In this document: positions 9,043-16,987 of the stretch, piece after piece | How the letters are laid out: each line of letters starts with the position of its first letter | Position numbering within the stretch: position 1 is the stretch's first letter | NCBI GenBank assembly: GCA_963773735.1 | Contig: CAVZCK010000020.1 | Location: 1-64,000, forward strand | DNA from: CAVZCK01 sp963773735 | GTDB taxonomy: Bacteria; Pseudomonadota; Alphaproteobacteria; Rhizobiales; Rhodomicrobiaceae | Length of the DNA stretch: 64,000 nt | Reading direction: 5' to 3' | Program-made: the position numbers and the translations under genes | The notes under the pieces: model-generated | What the model saw: only the letters and a program-made list of their open reading frames with translations | Databases searched by the model: none | Told to the model about the DNA's origin: nothing

Positions 9043-9277
9043 CTTGCCTTCCTTGCGGGCCTCGTTGCCGCTTGCGCCTGCCGCGATAAGCTTGCCTTTC
9101 TTGCGGGCCTCGTTGCCGCTTGCGCCTGCCGCGGTCAACTTGCCTTTCTTGTGGGCCTCGTTGCTGTTTGCGCCTGCCGCGATCAACTTGTCTTCCTTGC
9201 CGGCCTCGTTGCTGTTTGCGTCTGCCGCGATCAGCTTGTCTTCCTTGCGGGCCTCGTTGACGCTTGCGCCTGTCTCA
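9043..9277. repeat. 48-bp tandem repeats in the barrel gene
   Basis: About five copies of a 48-bp unit encode 16-residue repeats of the form NEARKxxKLIAAGAxx. The copies differ mainly by single substitutions, consistent with expansion by slippage and later drift. The encoded segment is charged and probably extended or helical, placed between the signal peptide and the barrel. Confidence 0.85.
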
Positions 9278-9519
9278 GCTTTTGCAGTCGTGCCGGACAT
9301 CGCAAGGTAACCACCGGCCACCAGTGCAAGAGTGGCCAGGGCGGTCGTCGTCCTGGCGCGGTACCGAAGGTTGCCCTTCGCGTCACAAATCATGTGGAAG
9401 CCCCCATCTGCTTTATCCACCCGATATTCCCTCGTCTCGACTTCACGCCGGGCCGTCCCTTCGACCCGCCAAGTCAGGCTCATCACCCCACTTGGTCCGT
9501 AAGAGGCTTCGGAAAGGCT

Positions 9520-9554
9520 GGGGACCCGCTTCTTTGGACCCCTTGCGGGTCCCC
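9520..9554. other. Inverted repeat between cytochrome and barrel genes
   Basis: A 10-bp perfect inverted repeat (GGGGACCCGC / GCGGGTCCCC) with a 15-base loop lies in the gap between the pentahaem gene and the barrel gene on the minus strand. No long T tract follows, so it may attenuate or stabilise the transcript rather than end it. Confidence 0.6.
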
Positions 9555-9582
9555 AATCCGAAACCCTCGGCTTCTTGGGTAA

Positions 9583-11631
9583 CTAGCCCTTCACGTCGAA
9601 CTCCTTCGTGTAGACGTGGAAGTTGGTCATCCACTCATTCATGCGCTGCTGCATTTCCTTGGTGGCACCGACGAACTGCATGAAGTAGATCGGCTCCGAA
9701 CGGCTCCGCAAGCGGAAGGCGAGGCGGTACTTGCCGGGCTTCTTGATCAGGTTACCCGGCACTTGGTAACTGGCCGTGCTCTCACCCAGCGGCGTCAGCG
9801 AGTGGTTCTCCATGCGCACCAGAGGCGGATGGTTGAGAACGGTGGTCGGAATCTCCGGCGGGCGCAGGAACGGCAGCTGGTCGACGTCGAAGTTCACCGG
9901 CAGGGCCATCTCGCGGTCCGTGCCCGCGACGTTGGTGGTCAGGAACTTGGTCTGGAAATTCACCAGCTGTTGGTCCTTCGGGATGCGGCCATTCATGGTG
10001 TCGTCGCTATGCACATCGGCCAAGTCGCCAATCGTGTCGAGATAGCCCGACTCCCAGACGTTTTTGCCGTCGGGATCGATGAGGGCAACGTTCACCCAGA
10101 GCTGCGGCTGCGCACCCAGAGAACCGGACGGCAGGTTGTGCCCTGTATTGGTGTTCGTGATCTTGTAGGCGAACGCCAGATCGCTGCCGACCCTCGGATC
10201 ACTCTGGATGAAGGGACCCTCGACCTTGCTGCCGTTCTCCATGAGCTGCCGCCTGGCCTCGTACCGCTTCCTGAGGTTCGCGAAGTTATCCGAGATGATC
10301 TGCCAGGCATCTTGACGATCGTTGGCATCGGCCCAGGCCTCGGGGAAGTTGACCTTGATCTCGCCGTTGGCGACCTTGTCCTCGAACTCGTCGGTGCCCC
10401 AACCGGCGCGCCAGTTGAACTGCAGCCATTTCTTGATGGTAAAGGCCTGGGCCTTCTTGTTTTGGGGGAAGATGCCGGGGTGGGCGATCGAATAGCCCGG
10501 GCCGAGGAAGCGGTGATCGGCATGCTTGCGTCCCGGGTTGATCTCCTTGCCGCCGATAATGGCGGAGGGCGCGATCGCATAGCCCTCGGCCTTTCCGGGG
10601 ACCTTGCCCATGTGGCAGTCCTGGCAGGTGACGCCGGCCTGGCGTGCCGGGCTGTCGCGATACTGATCCCACACGATCTCGAGCTTGATGCCCAGATTGA
10701 CGGCAACCTGATGGCAACTGACGCAGAACTCCGACTTGCTGATCTGGGGGTTCGTCATCATGCCGTTGTGGATCGAGTTACCACGCCCGTCATCGCTGGT
10801 TTTGACGGAGTAGGTTTCCTTATTGGCGAGGATATCCTTGATGACGCTGCCTTTGCCGCTACCGTAGACCGGATCGTAGATCTTGCCCGGCTCGACCCGG
10901 CGCTCGCCGTTGACCTTGCCGTACTGCTCCTTGACCCGGTGGCAGGTGATGCAGCTCACGCCCTCGCGCGAGATCTCGGCGCGCTGCCAAAGCGGGGTAT
11001 CGCGCTTCTCGCCGAGCTGGGTGCCGACCTGCTGATGGCAGCGCACGCAGAAGGTGCCGACCGTTCCCTTGGTCAGCTCCGTGAACTTCTGCTCAAACGC
11101 TTGGAACATCGGCGAGATCGACGCATAGGCATGCTGCGAGGAAGACCATTCCTCGTAGATTTGTTTATGGCATTCGCCGCATTGCGCAGCCGTGGGATAG
11201 AGGGAGAGGGTCTCCGGGGCGACCGCGGGGATGGGTGATTCTTTGCCTTGCGAGGCTCTTGCTGCTGCGGCGAGCAAAGACGTCTGCCCATCGCCGTTCG
11301 CTACTGCGTCCGCAGACAGTTTCTGCTCGCCGTCCTTGGTAGTCGTTTTGATCGCGGCGTTCGCGGTATCGGTTGTTCCGGCCGCTCCTTCAGCCTGGGC
11401 TCTTTTTTCCTCGTCCTGCTTGATAAGAGCTTCGAGCGTGGCGTGCGCATCGGTTTCGCCGGCCGCTCCTTGATTCTCGGCCAGTCTCAACCCGGGCTGT
11501 GCTTGTACGGTTTGGGTTCCCACAGCCTCGCTGGACCCAGCGACAGCATTCTGGCTAAGGAATGCTGGACTCATCAGCATGGCGCTCGCGAAAGCGCAGG
11601 AAAGCACCGAAATACCGGATAATCGCTTCAT
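9583..11631 (-). CDS. Secreted pentahaem c-type cytochrome (c554-like)
   Basis: A 682-residue exported cytochrome. After a signal peptide (about 1-31) comes a low-complexity region with two GAAG-type repeats and then five CxxCH haem sites at about residues 151 (CGECH), 195 (CVRCH), 227 (CITCH), 303 (CVSCH) and 336 (CQDCH), spaced as in the cytochrome c554/multihaem superfamily. The C-terminal half has no haem motif; it begins with a TNTGHNLPSG motif seen in other multihaem cytochromes and looks beta-rich. The start ATG at 11631 is preferred over the upstream 11682 because it directly precedes the signal peptide and has AGGGACAGG upstream. It probably shares a transcript with the barrel gene. 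Electron donor and acceptor are unknown. Confidence 0.88.
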   Translation of the reverse strand: MKRLSGISVLSCAFASAMLMSPAFLSQNAVAGSSEAVGTQTVQAQPGLRLAENQGAAGETDAHATLEALIKQDEEKRAQAEGAAGTTDTANAAIKTTTKDGEQKLSADAVANGDGQTSLLAAAARASQGKESPIPAVAPETLSLYPTAAQCGECHKQIYEEWSSSQHAYASISPMFQAFEQKFTELTKGTVGTFCVRCHQQVGTQLGEKRDTPLWQRAEISREGVSCITCHRVKEQYGKVNGERRVEPGKIYDPVYGSGKGSVIKDILANKETYSVKTSDDGRGNSIHNGMMTNPQISKSEFCVSCHQVAVNLGIKLEIVWDQYRDSPARQAGVTCQDCHMGKVPGKAEGYAIAPSAIIGGKEINPGRKHADHRFLGPGYSIAHPGIFPQNKKAQAFTIKKWLQFNWRAGWGTDEFEDKVANGEIKVNFPEAWADANDRQDAWQIISDNFANLRKRYEARRQLMENGSKVEGPFIQSDPRVGSDLAFAYKITNTNTGHNLPSGSLGAQPQLWVNVALIDPDGKNVWESGYLDTIGDLADVHSDDTMNGRIPKDQQLVNFQTKFLTTNVAGTDREMALPVNFDVDQLPFLRPPEIPTTVLNHPPLVRMENHSLTPLGESTASYQVPGNLIKKPGKYRLAFRLRSRSEPIYFMQFVGATKEMQQRMNEWMTNFHVYTKEFDVKG

Positions 11632-12081
11632 CGCCTGTCCCTCTTCCCCCATGGATTTTAAGGCGGCCCCCCGAATTTTCATCGCTCACGCGAAAATGGC
11701 GCTCGACCGCTATGCGGGATCACTGAACGGGAGATTAATCAGCGAAAGGGGCGTCATAGGGCCGCGCCTGTAGCGAAACCATGACGAAAAATGGCAAGTT
11801 TGAGATAGATATTTATGGAATTTTTTATTTTATCGAAAAATCCATTTAAATTCAGTATGTTACAAGATGAATTGTCATTCCAAATGATTATATTATGCGC
11901 AATCTAACTGCGAAAAAATCAGAGAATTTTCTTTTGCCTTGCAACGCCCAAAATTGCCATAGTCCAGACAGCGAGCCGCCAATTCATCGCCTTATAAAGG
12001 CACTAGGGTTAGGTCCTCCCGACAGCGCGTGAACCGGCAATGTTCTCGCGCTCGCTTTCATTTGCCGCTATAAGGGGAGCT
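11632..12081. promoter_or_regulatory. AT-rich divergent promoter region
   Basis: This 450-base gap separates the divergently read pentahaem cytochrome and ccmF genes. The section from about 11800 to 11940 is strikingly AT-rich compared with the rest of the window. It contains a dyad, ACAA-N6-TTGT, at about 11863-11876. I could not place a convincing -35/-10 pair. No FNR- or NnrR-type box was recognised. It most likely carries promoters in both directions. Confidence 0.55.
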
Positions 12082-14070
12082 GTGGTGGTCGCTGAAACCG
12101 GTCATTTTGCCCTCATTCTGACACTGACCCTTGCTCTGGCGCAGTCGATCGTACCGTTAATCGGAACGCATCTCGGCGATCTGAAACTGATGCGTTTCGG
12201 CTCGTCGGCGGCAATTGGCCAGATGGTGTTCCTGACCGCTGCTTTCGCAGCGCTTGTCGCTTCCTATGTGAGGTCCGATTTTTCGGTGCTGAATGTTGCC
12301 GAGAATTCCAACTCGGCAATGCCACTAATATATAAGGTGTCAGCAGCCTGGGGCAATCACGAAGGATCGATGCTGCTTTGGGTTCTGATCCTGGCGATTT
12401 TCGGTGCTTCGGTCGCCATATTCGGCAGCAATCTTCCGGCGCCGCTTAAAGCTCGCGCTCTTGCAGTGCAGGGTATGGTGGGAACAGGTTTCCTGGCCTT
12501 CATACTCTTCACTTCCAACCCCTTCGCCCGGCTCCATCCAGCAGCTGCGGACGGACAGGATCTCAATCCATTGCTTCAGGACATCGGATTGGCGGTGCAT
12601 CCGCCGTTCCTCTATCTCGGCTATGTCGGGTTCTCGATGGCCTTTTCCTTCTCAGTTGCCGCTCTGATCGAGGGAAAAGTGGACGCCTCATGGGCGCGCT
12701 GGGTGAGGCCGTGGGTGCTGGCTGCCTGGTGCTTTCTGACGATCGGCATCACGCTGGGTAGCTTCTGGGCCTATTACGAGCTCGGCTGGGGCGGCTGGTG
12801 GTTCTGGGACCCCGTCGAGAACGCCTCCTTCATGCCCTGGCTCGCAGGCACGGCGCTCCTCCATTCCGCGCTTGTCGTCGAACGGCGGCAGACGCTGGTC
12901 AACTGGACGATCTTGCTCGGTATACTGACGTTCTCGCTGAGCCTCGTCGGCACGTTTCTCGTCCGCTCCGGCGTTCTGACGAGCGTGCATTCCTTCGCGC
13001 TCGATCCGGCGCGCGGCATCTTCGTGCTCGGCCTGATCGGGCTGATATCCGGCGGCGCTCTCGCGCTCTACGCCTATCGCGCCCCGGCGCTGCGAGCATG
13101 GCACGCCCTTCGCCGCGGTCAGCCGCGAATCGAGCCTCGTCCTCAACAATGTGCTGCTGGTCTCGGCCTGCGCGACAGTGTTTCTCGGCACGCTTCTATC
13201 CGCTGATCATCGAAGCGACCAGCAACGACAAGATCTCGGTCGGGCCGCCCTTCTACAATCTCACCTTCGTTCCGATGATGATCCCGCTGCTGATCGTCAT
13301 GGCGGTCGGGCCGATGCTGAAATGGAAGCGCGACACGATTCGCGCGCGCGCTGGCGAAGCTGATGCGGCCCGCGGTCATCGCCGCGCTCGGCGCCGTTGC
13401 CGTGATCATGGCGACGCTCGGCCACCACGCGCTCGCCGCCTTCGGCTTCGGACTGGCGATCTGGGTAATCGCCGGCTCCTTCGCCATTCTCGTTCACCGC
13501 ACTCGCCTCCTGCAGGTGCCGTTCGCCACCAGCCTCGATCTGGCGCGGATCACGCCGCGCTCGGTCTACGGTCTCGTCCTCGCCCATGCCGGCATCGGCA
13601 TCGCGGTCGCCGGCATCACCGCCATGTCGGCCTGGAAAGCGGAGACGTTGACGTCGCTGCCGGTCGGCGGCCAGCTCGAGGTCGGTGGCTATCAGGTCAG
13701 GCTAGAAGCCGTGACGGCCGAAAACGGCCCGAACTATCAGGCCGAGCGCGGCACCTTCGAAATCAGCCGCGGCGGACGTTTCGTCACCACGCTCAGCACC
13801 GAGCGGCGCTATTATCCGGTGCGCAAGTCGCAGACCACCGAGGCCGGCATTTCCACCAACCTGCTCGCCAACATCTATCTGGCGATCGGCGAGAAGAACG
13901 GCGCCAATGAATGGACCGTTCGCGCCTATTACCATCCGCTGGCGCCCTGGATCTGGTTCGGCCCGCTCATCATGGCGCTCGGCGGGTTTGTATCGCTGTC
14001 GGACCGCCGTTTCCGCGTCGGCGCGCCGAGACGGTCGCGCGCCGCTCCGGTCTTGGTTCCGGCGGAATAG
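12082..14070 (+). pseudogene. ccmF: Cytochrome c haem lyase subunit CcmF (NrfE-like), three frameshifts
   Basis: CcmF is the membrane core of the haem lyase that attaches haem to apocytochromes c in the periplasm. The WWD domain is plain (WGGWWFWDPVENASFMPW), with the preceding GYVGFSM and HPPFLYLGY segments and many membrane helices. The frame breaks near 13099, 13195 and 13340, each as one extra base; repaired length is about 661 residues, normal. GTG at 12082 is chosen because AAGGGGAG lies just upstream and the family begins at about VAETGHFAL; 12040 is an alternative. It heads ccmF-ccmH-ccmI, the order of nrfEFG, next to multihaem cytochrome genes, so it probably serves them. Confidence 0.9.
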
Positions 14071-14081
14071 GGGAACGGCCC

Positions 14082-14570
14082 ATGCCGCGTCACCGCCTCT
14101 TCGCCGCCCTCGCATTTTGCGCGCTGGCCGCCATCTCTGCACCGTCCAAGGCTGTCGAGCCCGACGAGGTCCTCACCGATCCGGCCCTGGAGGCGCGCGC
14201 CCGCGACCTGAGCCAACATTTGCGCTGCCTCGTCTGCCAGAACCAGTCCATCGACGATTCCAACGCGCCGCTGGCGCGCGACCTTCGCATCCTGCTTCGC
14301 GAGCGCATCAAAGCCGGCGACAGCGACAAGGCCGCGATCGACTTCATCGTTGCGCGCTACGGCAATTTCGTGCTGCTGAAACCACCGCTGCAGCTCGACA
14401 CGCTGCTCCTGTGGTTCGGGCCGGGGCTGGTGCTGCTCGCGGCGCTTGCCGGATATTGGATGCTGATCCGCAAGCCCGGGACGGACGCTGACGGCGGCCG
14501 GGCCGAGACGCTGAGCGCGGCGGAACGCGAAGAACTCGAAGCCATTCTGACAAAAGGGCGCACATCATGA
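14082..14570 (+). CDS. ccmH: Cytochrome c maturation protein CcmH (NrfF/CcmL-like)
   Basis: A periplasmic, membrane-anchored thiol protein of the haem lyase that keeps apocytochrome cysteines reduced. It has a signal peptide (MPRHRLFAALAFCALAAISA), the conserved LRCLVCQNQSI motif with the CxxC pair, and a C-terminal membrane helix (LLLWFGPGLVLLAALAGYW). It has 162 residues. It starts shortly after the ccmF stop, and its TGA overlaps the ATG of ccmI (ATGA), showing coupled translation. Confidence 0.94.
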   Translation: MPRHRLFAALAFCALAAISAPSKAVEPDEVLTDPALEARARDLSQHLRCLVCQNQSIDDSNAPLARDLRILLRERIKAGDSDKAAIDFIVARYGNFVLLKPPLQLDTLLLWFGPGLVLLAALAGYWMLIRKPGTDADGGRAETLSAAEREELEAILTKGRTS

Positions 14571-16173
14571 CGCTTTGGCTCATCCTCACACTTCTCATGG
14601 GCGGTGCTGCGCTGATCGTCCTGGCGCCATTCTTCTTCGGCAGCGGCGCGAATGAGACTCCGACAAGCCTGGACGTCTACAAGGATCAGCTCGCAGAGGT
14701 CGACCGCGACGAAGCCCAAGGCCTGATCGAGGAGGCGGAAGCCGCCTCGGCGCGGCTTGAGATCGAGCGGCGGATCCTGGCGGCGGGTCGGGCGGACGGG
14801 GCCCCGGCGCAGACTGTCTCTCCGAACTGGCAATACCGCATGGTGACCGGCATCGCCGCCATCGTCGTGCTGGGATCGGTTGGCCTCTATGCGGCGCTTG
14901 GCCGTCCGGACCTGCCGTCTGCGGAGAGCCAGGCGCTGGCGCCGGATGGCGGGCAGACCGCCCAGGCTGCCGGGGCTCAAGAGGCCGGTGGCGATGTCAA
15001 TGCGCTGGTGAAGCGGGTGGAGAAGCGTGTAGCGGACAATCCGAAGGATGCTGATGGCTGGCGTTTGCTCGGCTGGTCTTATTACAACATGGGCCGCTAT
15101 AAGGACGCCGTCGCCGCCTATCGCCACGCCGTCGATCTGCGCAAGGAGGATCCCACGCTGAAAGCGCTCCTGGGCGAAGCGATGGTCACGGAAGCCGGCG
15201 ACACCGTCACCGATGCGGCGCTGGCGACGTTCGACGAAGTGCTGGCGATCAACCCCAATGACGAGCGCGCCCGATTCTTCAAGGGCGTGGCCAAGGCGCA
15301 GAAGGGCGACAACAAGGGCGCCATCGACGACTGGATCGCCCTTTACAAGATCGCGCCTGCGGATGCCGAATGGGCCGGCGATCTGCGCCAGCGCATCGAG
15401 GCGACGGCAAAGCAGGCCGGGATCGACGTCAGCACCCAACTCGCCGAGGCGAGACCGTCAGCCGGCGCAACAGCGGCGGCCGATTTGGTTGCCGCCCATC
15501 CAGGCGCGGCAGCGACGCCTGGCCCGTCCGCAGCGGATGTCGAGAACGCCAAGCAGCTCGGGGCCGGAGGATCGCCAGGCTATGGTGTCCGGCATGGTCG
15601 ACCGCCTGGCCGGCCGGCTGAAGTCCTCGCCGAAAGACCCCGATGGCTGGATCATGCTGATGCGCTCGCGCATGGCCATGAACGACACCGAGAAGGCCCG
15701 CGCCGCCCTCGAAAAAGCCAAGACCGCCTTCGCCGACGAGCCGGAAACGCAAAAGCGTATCCTTGAGGCTGCCGAAGCGATGGGCGTGGTCGCAAGCGCC
15801 CAGCCCGCGGAGGCGAAGCCGTCAGCCGGCGCAGCAGCCGCGGCCGATTTGGCTGCCACCCATCCAGGCGCGGAAGCGACGCGTGGTCCGTCCGCAGCGG
15901 ATGTCGAGAACGCCAAGCAGCTCGGGGCCCGAGGATCGCCAGGCTATGGTCGGCCGGCATGGTCGACCGCCTGGCCAGCCGGCTGGAGTCCTCGCCGAAA
16001 GATCCCGGACGGCTGGATCATGCTGATTCGCTCGCGCATGGTTCGAGAAAGACGCCGAGAAGGCCCGCGCTGCGCTGGAAAAAGCCAAGACCGTTTTCGC
16101 CGACGAGCCCGAGACATGGCAGCGCATCGTTCAGGCTGCGCAAGCCATGGGCGTTGCCACCAATCAGCAATGA
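14567..16173 (+). pseudogene. ccmI: Cytochrome c maturation protein CcmI (NrfG-like) with tandemly duplicated C-terminus, five frameshifts
   Basis: CcmI is the TPR-containing chaperone that presents apocytochromes to CcmF/H. It has two N-terminal membrane helices (about residues 2-22 and 90-110), an intervening coiled, acidic loop, and TPR units from DGWRLLGWSYYNMGRY. The C-terminal part is present twice: a unit of about 121 residues starting near 15457 recurs near 15821, including the GPEDRQAM and GMVDRLA motifs. Frame breaks occur near 15563, 15927, 15955, 16006 and 16043, all as single extra bases and several in G or C runs. Repaired length is about 533 residues. Confidence 0.86.
15457..16140. 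repeat. Tandem duplication of ~364 bp inside ccmI
   Basis: Two copies of a segment of about 364 bp are arranged head to tail, with start points near 15457 and 15821; the second is cut slightly short at the gene end. Identity is high but not perfect. The offset equals 121 codons plus one base, the extra base being one of the frameshifting insertions. Confidence 0.85.
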
Positions 16174-16324
16174 CGTGGTCGAATTGCCGGGCGAAGCAAA
16201 CAGCCATCACTTGGCAACGACAATGGTTCGACGGAATGCAAATATTTTGATATATAGTGACCATGTGATCTGATGGTGAAGATCGCAAATTATTTGCCAT
16301 AACATCGCTATGCGAGGTGATCTT

Positions 16325-16786
16325 ATGAGTAGTCGGAATTTGTTCGCCTCTATTCTGATGGCTTGCTTACCGGCGGTCGGTTTAGGGGGCCTTGCTCCAG
16401 TGGCCAATGCCGCGTCGGCCGGGCAGTCCTTTCTGAATCCTGGCGAAAGTGCCAGGAATAACGTGACTGAGATCAAATATCGTGACCGCGGCCACGTGAT
16501 TTACCTGCCTGTAGGTCCGAGCTATCTCTACTACGATTATCCCTACTACTACAGCCGCGGTTATTATCCGACGCATGTAGGTCCGCACTATATCTATTAT
16601 GGTCCCGGCTATGTCCCGTATGGTTATACCGGCTACTACGGCCGCGACTATGATGATGCCGGTTACGAAGGTGTTCCCTATTCTGCGAAAGAGCGCTGTG
16701 CTCGCCGTTTCCGGTCTTTCGAATGGGATACTGGTCTTTACACGACCTATGGCGGATATAGGAGGCTTTGCCCTTACCTCCGCTGA
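16325..16786 (+). CDS. BA14K-like secreted protein, Tyr/Gly-rich
   Basis: A 153-residue protein with a signal peptide (about residues 1-28, ending VANAAS). A Tyr/Gly/Pro-rich middle follows, and then a C-terminal motif CARRFRSFEWDTGLYTTYGG ending RLCP, which matches the BA14K pattern found in Hyphomicrobiales. The two C-terminal cysteines are conserved in that family. ATG at 16325 is preferred over 16310 because the signal peptide starts there. A good terminator follows. The role of BA14K proteins is poorly known; lectin-like activity and immunoreactivity have been reported for the Brucella member. Confidence 0.75.
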   Translation: MSSRNLFASILMACLPAVGLGGLAPVANAASAGQSFLNPGESARNNVTEIKYRDRGHVIYLPVGPSYLYYDYPYYYSRGYYPTHVGPHYIYYGPGYVPYGYTGYYGRDYDDAGYEGVPYSAKERCARRFRSFEWDTGLYTTYGGYRRLCPYLR

Positions 16787-16808
16787 TCCTGTTGGCGGTT
16801 TAGACCTA

Positions 16809-16836
16809 TGAAGGCTGGCGAAAGCCAGCCTTTTTC
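16809..16836 (+). terminator. Rho-independent terminator
   Basis: AAGGCTGGC-GAAA-GCCAGCC followed by TTTTT lies just after the BA14K-like gene. A stem with a GAAA loop and a T run is a classic terminator. Confidence 0.9.
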
Positions 16837-16987
16837 ATGCGCTGCCCCCATAACGTCATCCCCGCGAACCTTGTCCCGCGCAGACGGGGAGCGGGGATCC
16901 GGTAGGCCGTGACGCAAGTCACTGCGCCATCCTCATCGAACACCGCGCCATGATCGTTTCACGACCACCGCGGCGCAGAGCAGACCG

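Larger units (their letters stand above)
7494..9393 (-). pseudogene. Outer-membrane beta-barrel protein with repetitive periplasmic linker, one frameshift
   Basis: The protein starts with a signal peptide (MICDAKGNL..., hydrophobic core near residues 18-30, AKA cleavage). Then come about five tandem 16-residue Lys/Glu/Ala repeats, a Ser/Gly/Pro repeat zone, two GPQYxxxYN motifs, and a barrel-like C-terminal domain of about 420 residues rich in alternating aromatic residues that ends in Phe (IRRKF). A terminal Phe is the usual signal for BAM-dependent outer-membrane insertion. One extra base near 8778 separates the linker from the barrel; repaired length is about 632 residues. I do not recognise a named family. 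Next to multihaem cytochromes it could act as the porin of an electron conduit, as PioB and MtrB do, but it is shorter than those and no homology is claimed. Confidence 0.72.

Noticed and set aside
9616..11238. 540-codon open frame on the plus strand opposite the pentahaem cytochrome
   Set aside because: It is a shadow: the opposite strand carries five CxxCH motifs and a signal peptide, whereas this frame has no ribosome site or recognisable domain.
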